From Topomyia yanbarensis (Eukaryota; Arthropoda; Insecta; Diptera; Culicidae): a stretch of DNA of 64,000 bases. The stretch covers positions 411,380,044 through 411,444,043 of the forward strand of contig NC_080671.1 in NCBI RefSeq assembly GCF_030247195.1, read 5' to 3'. The notes beneath the pieces were generated by a model. That model was not told where the DNA came from, did not search any database, and worked only from the letters and a program-made list of their open reading frames with translations. The translations under genes were made by a program, and so were the position numbers. Below, one piece after another: positions 45,177 through 56,480 of this stretch. Each line of letters opens with the position of its first letter. Position 1 is the stretch's first letter.

Positions 45177-46835
45177 AGTGGCGTAGCCAGAAATTTGGTT
45201 TGGAGGGGGTTTTGATGAAAATCGCAATTTTTTTGAAAAAATGCTAAAATTTAATATGAGTTTGATAAATTATTGAAAACTCAAAAACATAAGTAGTCCA
45301 ACAGATGTCATTCCAGTCTACAAACAAGAAGGATCAACATGGAACAGTTTTCAAACCTCTATAGATTATTTTCTTGTATAATATGTCAAAGAAGTCAAAA
45401 ATTGCGATCTTTAAAAGTGGGATAAATGATCTAAAAAATTTTCAACGTTCAAGATCACCTAATATAATAATCCTTGACTTTGAAGGTTTGACAACTTCGG
45501 GAAGTTATCAACATAAAACAGCGCCTGCTTTGATATAGAAATTTTAGTGATTAACTCTCATAGAGGTAATTATGGTGAATTAATTTTTCAAAAATATTAA
45601 GAGACATGGTGCCTTCAGCAAAGTTTTTGATAATGTCATTTCAAACAATTTTGTTGAAAATATGAAGGCTACATGAATTCAACATATAGAGATTTAAATG
45701 GACTGGGCCTGCTATATTTCTTCTTAGTGAAGAAAACTTTAGGTGAAAACTATTTTTTTCTGCGCTACGGATAAAATTATTTGAAACAATCATTGCGAGT
45801 TGAGAACACAAAACCTATAACTAAATTATGGATGGATGGAACTGAAACTTGCGTTTCGACTTCATCTCATCAGAATCCGACACTAACTTGGTGGGCGGAC
45901 TAAGCCAGGGCCGAATTGATGCTAGCTCCTGAAAATGGAATCACTCTTTGTGTTTTTGAGTCCTTTTAATATGTGGGAATTATTTGTTTTAAATCCAGTT
46001 CCCTTATTTTTTTTTGTAAGCTTCAAAGGCACCTTGAACGCAATGTGAATTTATTATTTAATTACCGCAGAAGAGATTTATCAAATACAGTAATTTCAGA
46101 ATAGCTTGTTGTAAAGGTTTTCTACTACTATATTTCGATACTCTGAATATGTGGGATATTTATGTCTTTGACAAAGTTGTTTGAAATAGCACTTTCGAAA
46201 ACTTTGCTGGAGACATTATGTCTCGACCCAAATTTGGTTGAAGAGTGATTCTTGTCTATAATTACTTCTAGGAGGATTAACCGTCAAAATTATTCTATCA
46301 GCAGATGAACAGTTTTACGTTTTGAAATTCTTCAATGTTGCTTAACATCGAAATTTGGTAGTTTCGAATGAATGTGATCGTGACCGTTAAAAATTTATCG
46401 AGCATTAATTTTACTTTTCTTCATTAGTCAACCTCACAACTTGCAGTACTAGTACGTAGCACACAAAATTTTAGTACGCCATTCATTGCATCCTGCTAAG
46501 AGGCTATTCATATAGTTGATAATACAACAAAAATCCATACGTCTCCCAACCTTTGAACGGAACGGATCGTTATATTTCACAGTGGTGTTCGGTGTGTAAA
46601 TTTCAGTGATTCAAGGTCATCCTTTGTTCGTTCGTTAGCTGCCATTCTGCTGGTGCCGGCAGTAAATCCAGTACATTGTTTTCGCTGGTGCGGAACAATC
46701 GACGTTGTTTGCAGATAAGTTTTGCTTTATTTTTTTCCTCGTTTGCTTTCTTTCCTTTTCCCTACTTTTACTCTACCTTGTAATCAAATAATAAGACACA
46801 TTCCCGTTTATATAACGCTCTGCCCTCGTGCTTAA

Positions 46836-48173
46836 ATGGCCGAGGGCGAAATAACATCTGATGTAATCATGGAAGTCCCTGATCCCCCTAATACTCGCAT
46901 TGCTCCCCGTATAAAGCAGTACCCAGAAGGTTCCTCTGGGCCATGGGTTGTATATTTTCGGACCGGAGAGAAACCGGTTAATATATTAAAACTTTCTCGA
47001 GATCTGACTGCTAATTACCCGGCCGTGACTCAGATAACACGTGTTCGGGCAAACAAGATACGTGTTCTAGTGAGTGATCTCGGCCAGGCAAACGCGATTG
47101 CTTGCTGTGTGCGCTTTACGCGGGAATTTAAAGCGTACGTGCCTTGTGTGGCCTGTGAAATCGATGGGGTAGTGTCCGAACCGGGCCTGAAATGCGAAGA
47201 ACTCTTGGAGCACGGGGTTGGCTGCTTTAAGGACCCCTCTCTTGAACAGATTAAGATCTTAGAATGCAAACAATTGTATACCGCAAACACCGAGGGAGGT
47301 AAGACTACCTACTCTCTATCAGGCTCGCTTCGGGTGACATTCGCCGGGTCCTCTCTTCCCAACTACATCCTCCTTGACAGGGTTCGCCTACCAGTTCGCC
47401 TGTTTGTACCGCGGGTCATGAGCTGCAGCAATTGCAAGCAGTTGGGCCACACAGCCACATATTGTGGAAATAAGAAACGATGCGGCAAATGCGAAGGAGA
47501 GCATGAGGATGACTCTTGCGACAAAGAAACTGAAAAGTGTATTTGCTGCGGGGGCCCTTCACATGCTCTTAAATCATGTCCTGCGTACAAGCAGCGCGGG
47601 GATAAAATTAAGCGCTCCCTTAAGGAACGCTCAAGGCGTTCTTATGCAGAAATGCTAAAGAATGCTTCGCCATCTGTCCTGTCCGAAAATCCCTATGCTG
47701 GTTTGGCTAACGTTGAGCAAGAATCTGACGACCCACGAGAGGGAACATCTTTGGTTAACCCAGGGGAATCCAGGAAGAGGAGAAATCCAGCCTCCCCTAC
47801 ATTGCCTCGTAAGGGTGCCAAGGTGTCGTCCACTCAGAGTGCGCCATCTACAACCAATAAATCCAACGGAAGTGATGCACAAAAGCCGAAGCAATTTGCT
47901 CCAGGACTTGGAAATATTAATTCTAACAAGGAGTACCCACCACTTCCAGGGACATCCAAAACCCCAAGTGTCCCCTTTTTTCAAACAGATACTCAGTCCA
48001 GTAGCGGACTAATGAAATTTTCTGACATAGTGGACTTAATTTTCACAGCTTTCAATGTTACTGATCCTCTTAAAAGCCTTCTGATACGTTTTCTCTCTAT
48101 AGTGCAAACATTTTTGAAGCAGTTGACTAAAAAATGGCCCCTCCTTGCAGCGATCGTATCCTTCGATGGCTAA
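46836..48173 (+). CDS. I-type element 1 ORF1 (RNA-binding gag-like protein)
   Basis: A 445-residue protein, start MAEGEITSDV. Residues 25-190 form a conserved domain (YFRTGEKPVNILKLSRDLTA, VACEIDGVVSE) shared with ORF1 of element 2. Residues about 197-250 hold three Cys-His knuckles (CSNCKQLGHTATYC, CGKCEGEHEDDSC and CICCGGPSHALKSC). A Lys/Arg- and Ser-rich tail follows, ending in a hydrophobic segment and FDG. Known role in the family: binding element RNA to form the retrotransposition particle. It overlaps ORF2 by ATGGCTAA (48166-48173). No stop or frameshift. Confidence 0.9.
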   Translation: MAEGEITSDVIMEVPDPPNTRIAPRIKQYPEGSSGPWVVYFRTGEKPVNILKLSRDLTANYPAVTQITRVRANKIRVLVSDLGQANAIACCVRFTREFKAYVPCVACEIDGVVSEPGLKCEELLEHGVGCFKDPSLEQIKILECKQLYTANTEGGKTTYSLSGSLRVTFAGSSLPNYILLDRVRLPVRLFVPRVMSCSNCKQLGHTATYCGNKKRCGKCEGEHEDDSCDKETEKCICCGGPSHALKSCPAYKQRGDKIKRSLKERSRRSYAEMLKNASPSVLSENPYAGLANVEQESDDPREGTSLVNPGESRKRRNPASPTLPRKGAKVSSTQSAPSTTNKSNGSDAQKPKQFAPGLGNINSNKEYPPLPGTSKTPSVPFFQTDTQSSSGLMKFSDIVDLIFTAFNVTDPLKSLLIRFLSIVQTFLKQLTKKWPLLAAIVSFDG

Positions 48174-51100
48174 GTCATCGAACGAGGTCACCGATTCGAT
48201 CACTGTCCTACAGTGGAACAGCAGAAGTATCCTCCCGAAAATCGATTCCTCCAAATTTTTACTAAATAGTTTAAAATGTGATGCTTTCGCATTATGTGAA
48301 ACTTGGTTAACTTCCGATATAAACCTCAACTTTATTATAATTCATCTGGATCGAGAAAACCCCTATGGAGGAGTACTTTTGGGGATCAAAAAGTGCTATT
48401 CTTTCAACCGAATTAACCTCCCTTCGACACCAGGCATTGAAATTGTCGCTTGTCAAGTTTTAATCAAAGACCTTTGCATTGCTTCCATCTACATTCCTCC
48501 TAGAGCCTCGGTAGGGCACCGAACGCTTTGTAATATCACGGAATCCTTACCGGCACCGCGGCTAGTTCTGGGAGACTTTAACTCGCACGGTACGGTATGG
48601 GGCTGTCTTCATGATGATAATAGATCAACATTAATCCAAGATCTTTGCGATAATTTCAACATGACCATTTTAAACACGGGAGAAATGACGCGGATTCCTA
48701 CACCACCAGCACGCGCAAGCGCGTTGGATTTGTCGCTTTGCTCGACATCGCTACAGTTAGATTGCATGTGGAAGGTGATCCCTGATCCCCACGGTAGCGA
48801 TCATTTGCCTATCGTGATTTCAATTGCTAACGGTTCAAGACCATCGAAAACAATCAATGCCTCGTATGACCTCACACGGAACATTGATTGGAAGAGTTAC
48901 ACGACCGCGATATCCGTTAAAATCGAATCCACTCAAGAACTTCCTCCGGAGGAAGAGTACAGGTTTTTGGCTGGCTTGATTCTCGACAGTGCGAATCAAG
49001 CTCAGACTAAACCAGTACCCAGCGCGAATACCCATGGACGGTCTCCCACCCTGTGGTGGGATAAAGAGTGCTCAGAGCTGTACGCGGAAAAGTCCACTGC
49101 ATATAAGGCCTTCCGGGAAGACGGGTTACCCGCTAGCTATCAACAGTACGCGTCGTTAGAAAGGCGAATGAAGAGTCTAATGAAAGCCAAGAAACGCAGT
49201 TATTGGCGCCGGTTCGTCGACGGGTTAACGAGAGAAACAGCGATGAGCACTCTTTGGGGTACGGCTCGACGTATGCGTAACCGTAATAGTACCAACGAGA
49301 ACGTGGAATATTCAAACCGTTGGATATTCGCTTTCGCCAAGAAGATCTGTCCGGACTCTGTCCCGGTACAGAAAACGTGCCGCGCCGCGTCTCCTCCCGA
49401 TACCGCGAACGAAACACCGTTTTCGATGGTGGAGTTTTCCCTTGCTCTCTTGTCATGCAACAATAACGCCCCAGGGTTAGACAGAATCAAATTCAATTTG
49501 CTGAAGAATCTGCCTGACACGGCAAAAAGACGCTTGTTGAACTTATTTAACAAGTTTCTTGAGGGTAACATTGTCCCTCATGACTGGAGGCAAGTGAAGG
49601 TCATCGCCATTCAAAAACCAGGAAAACCAGCCTCCGACCACAACTCGTATCGGCCGATTGCAATGCTGTCCTGTATTCGGAAGTTGTTCGAGAAAATGAT
49701 CTTGTTTCGCCTCGACAATTGGGTTGAAGCAAATGGCTTACTGTCAGATACACAATTTGGCTTCCGCAAAGGCAAAGGGACGAACGATTGCCTTGCGTTG
49801 CTTTCTACAGAAATCCAAATGGCCTATGCTAACAAAGAGCAGATGGCATCAGTCTTCTTGGATATTAAGGAGGCTTTTGACTCAGTTTCTATCAACATTC
49901 TGTCAGAGAAGCTGCACCAGCATGGTCTTTCACCAATTTTAAATAACTTTTTGCTAAACCTGTTGTCTGAAAAGCACATGCACTTTTCGCATGGCGATTT
50001 AACAACATCGCGATTTAGCTACATGGGTCTTCCCCAGGGCTCATGTCTAAGTCCCCTGCTCTACAATTTCTACGTGAATGACATTGACGATTGTCTTGCC
50101 AATTCATGCACGCTAAGGCAACTTGCAGACGACGGGGTGGTCTCTGTTACAGGGCCCAAAGCTGCCGACTTGCAAGGACCATTACAAAATACCTTGGACA
50201 ATTTGTCTGCTTGGGCTCTTCAGCTGGGTATTGAGTTCTCCACGGAGAAAACTGAGTTGGTTGTTTTTTCTAGGAAGCGTGAGCCGGCGCAACTCCAGCT
50301 TCTATTAATGGGTGCAACGATCAACCAGGTTTTCACATTTAAATATCTCGGGGTCTGGTTCGACTCTAAAGGTACCTGGGGATGTCACATTAGGTATCTG
50401 AAACAGAAATGCCAACAAAGGATCAATTTTCTCCGAACAATAACTGGAACATGGTGGGGTGCTCACCCAGGAGACCTGATCAGGTTGTACCAAACAACGA
50501 TATTGTCGGTGATGGAGTACGGGTGTTTCTGTTTCCGCTCCGCTGCGAACATACACTTCATCAAACTGGAGAGAATCCAGTACCGTTGCTTGCGCATTGC
50601 CTTGGGTTGCATGCACTCGACCCATACGATGAGTCTCGAAGTGCTGGCGGGCGTTCTTCCGCTAAAAAATCGATTTTGGGAACTCTCATATCGATTGCTC
50701 ATCCGATGCGACATTCTGAACCCGTTGGTAATTCAAAATTTCGAGAGGCTCGTCGAGCTTAATTCTCAAACCCGTTTTATGTCCTTGTACTTCGACTACA
50801 TGGCACAGAGCATCAATCCTTCTTCGTACAATCCCAACCGTGTCCGTTTCCTAGATACTTCTGATTCTACTGTATTCTTCGACACATCCATGAAGGAAGA
50901 GATTCGTGGAATCCCGGACCATATACGCCCGCAGGTGATCCCCAATATATTTTATAATAAATTCCGAGAAGTCGACTGCGACAAAATGTTTTACACTGAC
51001 GGATCAAATCTCGATGGGTCCACTGGCTTCGGTATCTTCAACAATACTATCACCGCTTCATTCAAGCTCAATGATCCCGCTTCAGTTTACGTCGCAGAGT

Positions 51101-51837
51101 TAGCTGCAATTCAGTACACCCTTGGGATCATCGACACTCTGCCCACAGATCACTACTTCATCGTTTCGGACAGCCTCAGCTCTATCGAGGCTCTTCGTGC
51201 GGTGAAGCCTAAAAAGCAACTCCCGTATTTTCTGGGGATGATACAGGAGTCCTTGTGTACGTTATCTGAAAATTTTTATCAGATTACCTTTGTTTGGGTC
51301 CCCTCTCATTGTTCTATCCCGGGCAATGAAAAGGCCGACTCATTAGCAAAGGTGGGCGCATTAAATGGTGACATATACGAAAGACCAATCTGCTTCAACG
51401 AATTTTTTAGTATTTGTCGTCAGAGGACGCTCAACAGTTGGCAAACCTCGTGGAGCAACGGGGAACTTGGACGATGGCTACATTCGATTATCCCAAAGGT
51501 ATCAACGAAGCCTTGGTTCGGGGGGATGGATGTGGGTCGGGATTTTATTCGCGTAATGTCCCGACTTATGTCCAATCACTACACCATGGATGCGCATTTG
51601 CGGCGTATTGGGCTTGCGGAGAGTAGTCTGTGCGCTTGTGACGAGGGCTATCACGACATCGAACACGTTGTCTGGGTATGCGCCGGGTATTTGGACGCCA
51701 GGTCTCAGTTAAAGGAATCCCTTCGGGCCCGAGGTAGACCACCCAATGTACCAGTCCGAGATATGCTGGCAACTCGTGATTTCCCCTATATGTCCCTGAT
51801 TTATACCTTCATAAAAACGATAAATATCCCAATTTAG
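48166..51837 (+). CDS. I-type element 1 ORF2 (endonuclease, RT, RNase H)
   Basis: 1223 residues from ATG 48166; an upstream in-frame ATG at 48145 lies inside ORF1, and 48166 is the start conserved with element 2. Apurinic-type endonuclease: LQWNSRSI, CETWL, SIYIPP, GDFNSHG, GSDHLPI. RT: QVKVIAIQKPGKP, YRPIAMLSCIRKLFEKMI, FGFRKGKGTND, FLDIKEAFDSV, MGLPQGSCLSPLLYNFY and the catalytic box LADDGVV (aromatic residue replaced by Leu). RNase H: FYTDGSNLDGS, VAELAAI, SDSLSSI and WVPSHCSIPGNEKADSLAK, so the catalytic acids are present. A CX-rich C-terminal motif follows (CACDEGYHDIEHVVWVC). Relative to element 2 it lacks three residues after LNF in the endonuclease and has Glu for Gly before AFDSV. 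It is otherwise complete. Confidence 0.92.
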   Translation: MAKSSNEVTDSITVLQWNSRSILPKIDSSKFLLNSLKCDAFALCETWLTSDINLNFIIIHLDRENPYGGVLLGIKKCYSFNRINLPSTPGIEIVACQVLIKDLCIASIYIPPRASVGHRTLCNITESLPAPRLVLGDFNSHGTVWGCLHDDNRSTLIQDLCDNFNMTILNTGEMTRIPTPPARASALDLSLCSTSLQLDCMWKVIPDPHGSDHLPIVISIANGSRPSKTINASYDLTRNIDWKSYTTAISVKIESTQELPPEEEYRFLAGLILDSANQAQTKPVPSANTHGRSPTLWWDKECSELYAEKSTAYKAFREDGLPASYQQYASLERRMKSLMKAKKRSYWRRFVDGLTRETAMSTLWGTARRMRNRNSTNENVEYSNRWIFAFAKKICPDSVPVQKTCRAASPPDTANETPFSMVEFSLALLSCNNNAPGLDRIKFNLLKNLPDTAKRRLLNLFNKFLEGNIVPHDWRQVKVIAIQKPGKPASDHNSYRPIAMLSCIRKLFEKMILFRLDNWVEANGLLSDTQFGFRKGKGTNDCLALLSTEIQMAYANKEQMASVFLDIKEAFDSVSINILSEKLHQHGLSPILNNFLLNLLSEKHMHFSHGDLTTSRFSYMGLPQGSCLSPLLYNFYVNDIDDCLANSCTLRQLADDGVVSVTGPKAADLQGPLQNTLDNLSAWALQLGIEFSTEKTELVVFSRKREPAQLQLLLMGATINQVFTFKYLGVWFDSKGTWGCHIRYLKQKCQQRINFLRTITGTWWGAHPGDLIRLYQTTILSVMEYGCFCFRSAANIHFIKLERIQYRCLRIALGCMHSTHTMSLEVLAGVLPLKNRFWELSYRLLIRCDILNPLVIQNFERLVELNSQTRFMSLYFDYMAQSINPSSYNPNRVRFLDTSDSTVFFDTSMKEEIRGIPDHIRPQVIPNIFYNKFREVDCDKMFYTDGSNLDGSTGFGIFNNTITASFKLNDPASVYVAELAAIQYTLGIIDTLPTDHYFIVSDSLSSIEALRAVKPKKQLPYFLGMIQESLCTLSENFYQITFVWVPSHCSIPGNEKADSLAKVGALNGDIYERPICFNEFFSICRQRTLNSWQTSWSNGELGRWLHSIIPKVSTKPWFGGMDVGRDFIRVMSRLMSNHYTMDAHLRRIGLAESSLCACDEGYHDIEHVVWVCAGYLDARSQLKESLRARGRPPNVPVRDMLATRDFPYMSLIYTFIKTINIPI

Positions 51838-53269
51838 CCCCTCTCTTTTATTTCTCGTTTTTAGAGTTTCCTCCTGCCTTGTGGAACCGATCAGCTCCAG
51901 GGTGCCACTATGTAACCGCCGTCGCCCTTACCACTACGCCTGCGTAGAAGGAAACTAAAGCGAGAGCGACTTGAGGTCCGATGACTTTTGAAGGATTCCC
52001 CGCGGGTCCGAAGAATACCATCCGCCAATCCGGTACTCGACGACTTACTAGACTGAGGCGCAAATTTGTTTCGCTGATCCCCCTTACCCCCCCCCCCCCG
52101 TTCGAGCGAAAGTTGCAAGTTTTGCTCTTCTTTCCCTGTCTCTCCCCTGTCCTTGATACAACTGCTGCTACACTGATGCGGAAATAAGCCACCCTCTGAA
52201 TATCTTGACCAAGCATAAGTTTTAGTTAAAAAATTCAAATTAGTATTCTGTATTCCTAGTTTTAAGATAGCTATAATTTTTACTCTTTATTGAAACTCTT
52301 GTCCTCCATCTTGTAAATAGAATTGAATCCCTAGTTTTAAGATTTCTGTGAAGTTTCTCATAAATATTTGTTCCCCCTTTTGTGTACTAAACTATATTGT
52401 TAGTTTTAAGATAACCGTAAAATATTTCGTAAAATACTATTACTCCCCCTCTTGTATATCAAAGTGAATCCCTTGTTTTAAATTTTTTCAAAAAAAAATC
52501 TTTTGGCCCTCTCTTGTATATTGAATCTTATTTCTAGTCTTAAGATAGCTGTAAATTTTTTTTTTCCTTTGTAAAAAAAATATTTCAACATTGTAACCTC
52601 CTAGTTTTAAGATATCCAAAATGTAAAAACATAAGCATTTGGCACCGCCAAGCTAACGCATTTGTGCCTATCAAATAAACGAAATGAATAAAAAAAAAAA
52701 CAACAAAAATCCAATGCTCATAAAACCGATCCTGACCTGCTAGAGACAAAATTACATCAGCTTTCAACTAGTTTCTGAAATGTTATTCTTGTTGTTAACT
52801 ATATTGAATTGTTGTCTAAACTCTACACAATCTAAAAAAATACATTTTCAGCAAATGTTGAAATGTATGCAAGTTTTCGGTAAACAAGCTTATGTTTTAT
52901 ATGCAATCAACCTATTCAAATTTAGATTCCCATTCGAAAAATTGTCTCTAATCCATATTTTGAAGCATCTTTCCAAAAATGAGCTCATAATAATTCAGAC
53001 AGTTATTTTATTTTACATTGAAGTAATTTGACAACTATGGGATTTTGGCTAAGAGATAAGTTATAAGATCCCCTTCCCACAATTTTCCAAAAGTTCTCAT
53101 GACGCTTTAAACACAGCTCTCAATGTAGTGATCAGAGAATATTTTTCCAAAAATATTTTGTGGAATATTAAATTAAATTCGTCAGTATCAATTTTTTTCA
53201 ATTCAATTAATTTTGGTTTGGGGGGGAGGTTTAAAACCCAAACCCCCCCCCCCCTGGCTACGCCACTGT

Positions 53270-56200
53270 TACGTGCTCTACCTACCACAGTGCGCTCCAT
53301 CATCGCACCCACCCTGAACGAACAAACACAGGTTTCCGATAAAATCATGGAAGCCCCGCAGAATGAAATTTCAGCGATCCATTCCCCGAACGTCCCGAAG
53401 CATACCGACTTGGAGCAACGCATCGAAGCTTTGTCACAACGTCTGGAACAAGCCCTTTCTGGAAACTTCCATTACCGCCCGCGGGCCCGAAATCGCTCGC
53501 ACAGGCGAGCATATGGACGCCATAGATCATCGACGCCATTGCAGCCGAAGAACCGTCGGTGTATATGTTGGTTCCACTATCGTCATGGCGCCCAGGCAAG
53601 GAAATGTGAAAAACAACATGGCGGCAATCAAAACGCCCCCTGCATCTTCTACGATGGAAACATTCCTGTATATGTTCGCCAAGAAAAAATTAAAGTGCGT
53701 GCAGTCCACTGATTGCACGAAAAACCACAAACCTCTGTTTGAATCAACTGTACCCGAAGATGAGAATCCCTCCAGCATTGATCTGAACCAGCCTATGCAT
53801 ATCCGTTGTATTCATGTCCACGACCAAACATCCACCCAGTTTTTCCTCGTTGACACCGGTGGGACATCTCCGTAATCCCACCCTCGCCTAGAGAAAAAAT
53901 CCACTCAGTGAAATCGAGACAGCTCTTTGCCGCAAATGGAAGTCCAATCCCGACCTACGGAACGAAACGCCTCACCATCAACATCGGTCTTCGTCGCCCC
54001 TTTACGTGGATTTTCACGATCGCCGATGTGAAGTCGCCCATATTAGGCGCTGATTTTCTCAAGCATTTTAACCTCGTAGACATCACCACACGGCTAGAAA
54101 TCGGCACCATTGAAGCGGATTCCGAAGCCGACATCATTACCATATTCGACGTGAACAATTCCTTTGCTGAAATATTGAAGGAGTTCCAGGACATAACCGT
54201 GCTTAAAATTGGGCTCCATCCAACCGAAGCGAAAACTCTACACCACATCATCACCACAGGTCCGCCCGTTTTTGCCGCCCCGACGACTCCGGATGGACAA
54301 ATTGAATGAAGCCAAAGCTGAATTTAAATTCCTAATGGAGCAGGGGATTTGCCAACCTTCCAAAAGCTGCTGGGCCAGCCCCTTGCACATAGTACGTAAA
54401 AGTAACGGAAAATGGAGACCATGCGGAGTTTATCGAGCACTCAACGCCATAACTGTTCCCGATCGTTATTCCATTCCGCATATCCAGGATTTCTCCACCA
54501 TTCTGCATGGCAAGAAAGTGTTCTCGTGTATCGACCTGCAACGTGCCTACCACCAGATCCCTGTCGCACCGGAGGACATTCCAAAGACGGCGATAACAAC
54601 ACCCTTTGGCCTTTTTGAATTGAAGTTCATGACATTCGGTCTCCGGAACGCCGGCCCAACTCTGCAGAGACACCTTTATGAAATTCTAGGCGATTTGGAC
54701 TTTGTTTTCCCGTACCGACGACTTCATCATCGCCTCGAAGGATGAAGAAGAGCGCAAAGCGCACCTACGCGAAGTTTTTCGACGATTGCGCGAAAACGGG
54801 TTGATCATCAATCCAAGCAAGTGTCAGATCGGACTGCCGAAAGTGGATGTCGTAGGACACCTGATCAGCGCCGACGGCATTCGACCGACTCCGAAAAAAA
54901 TCGATGTCGTGCTAAATTTTCCCCGACCTGCAACAGCAAAACAGTTAAAGCGCTTCTTCGGAACTACAAACTTTCATAGGCGATTCATTCGGCACGCAGC
55001 AGAGCACCAACGAATCCTACAGAATATGATCCACGGGAACGCAAAAAACGACCGAACACCGCTCCAATGGGACGAAGCAAAACTGGCGCTTGAAGTCGAT
55101 GCCTCTGGTACTGCGATAGGCGCCGTTCTTCACCAATTCGATGACAATGGACTACAACCATTGGCATTTTTCTCTCGCAAACTGAGTGATACCAAACAAA
55201 GAGCCAGCACCTCCGACCGAGAACCTCTGGCAATCTATGAGGCGGTCAAATACTTTAAAGATTTGATAACCGGTAGAGAATTCTGTATCTATACAGACCA
55301 TAAGCCTCTGGTTACCGCTTTCCTGCAGCGCTCAGACCGAGCGACACCGCCTATGTATTGCGACATATCAACCACAGCGATTAGACCTTTCGTCCCGAGA
55401 GAATTTCGAGCTACGATCATCGCAAATCTACACAACGTCTCTCACCCTGGAGTCCGAGCAACAACTCGCCTAGTTGCGGATCGCTTCGTATGGCCGTCTA
55501 TCCGGCGGGATTGCAAGAACTACGTTGTCCATTGCATCCCGTATCAAAAATCAAAAGTACACAGGCACAATAAATCAGCAATACTGCACCAATACAGATC
55601 ACCACCCCAAGCGAGAGATTCGCTCATGTGCACATGGACTTGATCGGACCCCTTCCACCAGCTGATGGGTTCGTATACTGCCTAACACTAATAGACAAAT
55701 TCTCTCGTTGGCCAGAGGTTATCCCCATCGCAAATATTGTCGCGCTTATAATAAAATCTCACATTGCGGGCGTCTGAAAGGCGCATCAAATATAGCCGCA
55801 GTTGCTCCGCAAGCAGATTTCAGTGGAGCTTTATTTTTCTGCCAGCTGTGTGCTTTTCGAAAGCTTCAAGGAAAAAGCTGCCTATAAATTTATATAGGCG
55901 GCTGTCACGCACCTATCTCAGTTGATCTTTCATATAATCGCATATCGAGCGATTATTCTGCAAGGCACAATATGACTGCAGCCACAGTAGCCCGAGCCTT
56001 CATTAGTTGTTGGGTCGCGTGCTTCGGAGTACCCATACGAATCACCACCGATCTCGGTCGACAATTTGAGTCCGATTTATTTCGAGAGCTGACCAGAGTG
56101 TTTGGTATCACACATCTAAAGACGACGCCTTATCACCCTCAAGCCAACGGGCAAATAGAGAGAACACATCGACAGCTAAAGGCTGCGATCATGTGTCACT

Positions 56201-56480
56201 CACACATGAAGTGGACAGAATCGCTACCTATCGTTCTACTAGGAATGAGATCCCCTCCGAGAGAAGAATTGCAAGCTTCGTCAGCCGAGGCTTCCTACGG
56301 AACGACACTTCGTTTGCCTGGTGAGTTCTTCACCGAAGCTCCCACCAAACCACTAACACCAGAGTTGGTTACGGATCTCAAGACGATCATGGCCAAACTT
56401 CGAACGACACCCATGAGCAGCCACTCCAAGCATCAACCGTACATCCAGAAGGAATTCTTGAGCGTTTTTTCAAAAAGACA
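53270..56480 (+). pseudogene. Ty3/gypsy-type gag-pol, decayed, left part
   Basis: Order: end of gag with a Cys-His element (CWFHYRHGAQARKCE, about 53565-53615); protease (FFLVDTGGTSP, about 53843, and LGADFLKHFNL near 54055); RT ([54 protein letters not shown]). The YxDD box is disrupted by a frameshift at 54712-54720, after which [20 protein letters not shown] continues in another frame. The tether and RNase H part follows (VVGHLISADGI, EVDASGTAIGAVLHQFDD, YTDHKPLVTAFL), with deletions near 55065 and 55350. Integrase has HHCC-like (HNVSHPGVRATTRL) and DDE segments (MDLIGPLP, TDLGRQFES, HPQANGQIERTHRQLKAAI). Many lesions; no LTR identified. Its last part lies at 62870-63010. Confidence 0.85.
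55738..55970. mobile_element. MITE of about 230 bp inside the gypsy integrase
   Basis: The integrase reading frame stops at PIAN (55732) and resumes at MTAATVARAF (55973). The intervening DNA starts TTGTCGCGCTT and ends AAGGCACAA, imperfect inverted ends. AATAT is repeated at the edges (about 55733-55737 and 55969-55973), so the target duplication is TA up to AATAT. There is no coding capacity. Confidence 0.7.

Larger units (their letters stand above)
46538..52700 (+). mobile_element. Full-length I-type non-LTR retrotransposon, element 1
   Basis: Bounded by a 13-bp target duplication CAACAAAAATCCA at 46525-46537 and 52701-52713, with an A-run at its 3' end. The order is a 298-bp 5' UTR, ORF1, ORF2 and an 863-bp 3' UTR. 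Both ORFs are uninterrupted, with an 8-base overlap. It is assigned to the I/Loa group, most likely the I clade, because ORF1 has CCHC knuckles and ORF2 ends in an RNase H domain and has the I-like PHGSDHLPI. It looks recent and possibly competent. The related copy at 37283-37656 and relics at 640-1170 and 4255-4810 show long activity of the group. Confidence 0.9.
45177..53268. mobile_element. Probable hAT-type element interrupted by I-type element 1
   Basis: The left end CAGTGGCGTAGCCAG is followed by a GGAGGGGG block, and the right end is a C-run plus CTGGCTACGCCACTG. The two are perfect 15-bp inverted repeats, of the same type as the ends of the element at 22298-24312. Subtracting the nested retrotransposon and its duplication leaves about 1.9 kb, close to the 2015 bp of that element. 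However, the outside flanks (AAAAGTTG left, TTACGTGC right) do not form an 8-bp duplication. The ends could therefore belong to two different insertions or to a rearranged one. No transposase frame is seen. Confidence 0.55.

Noticed and set aside
52780..53031. 83-codon plus frame with hydrophobic start resembling a receptor piece
   Set aside because: It shows no receptor motif and no phase-2 donor, and lies inside the interrupted hAT-like element.
45169..53276. A confirmed hAT target duplication around the outer CAGTGGCGTAGCCAG ends
   Set aside because: The eight bases on each side differ, so I kept the element as probable only and did not claim a single insertion.
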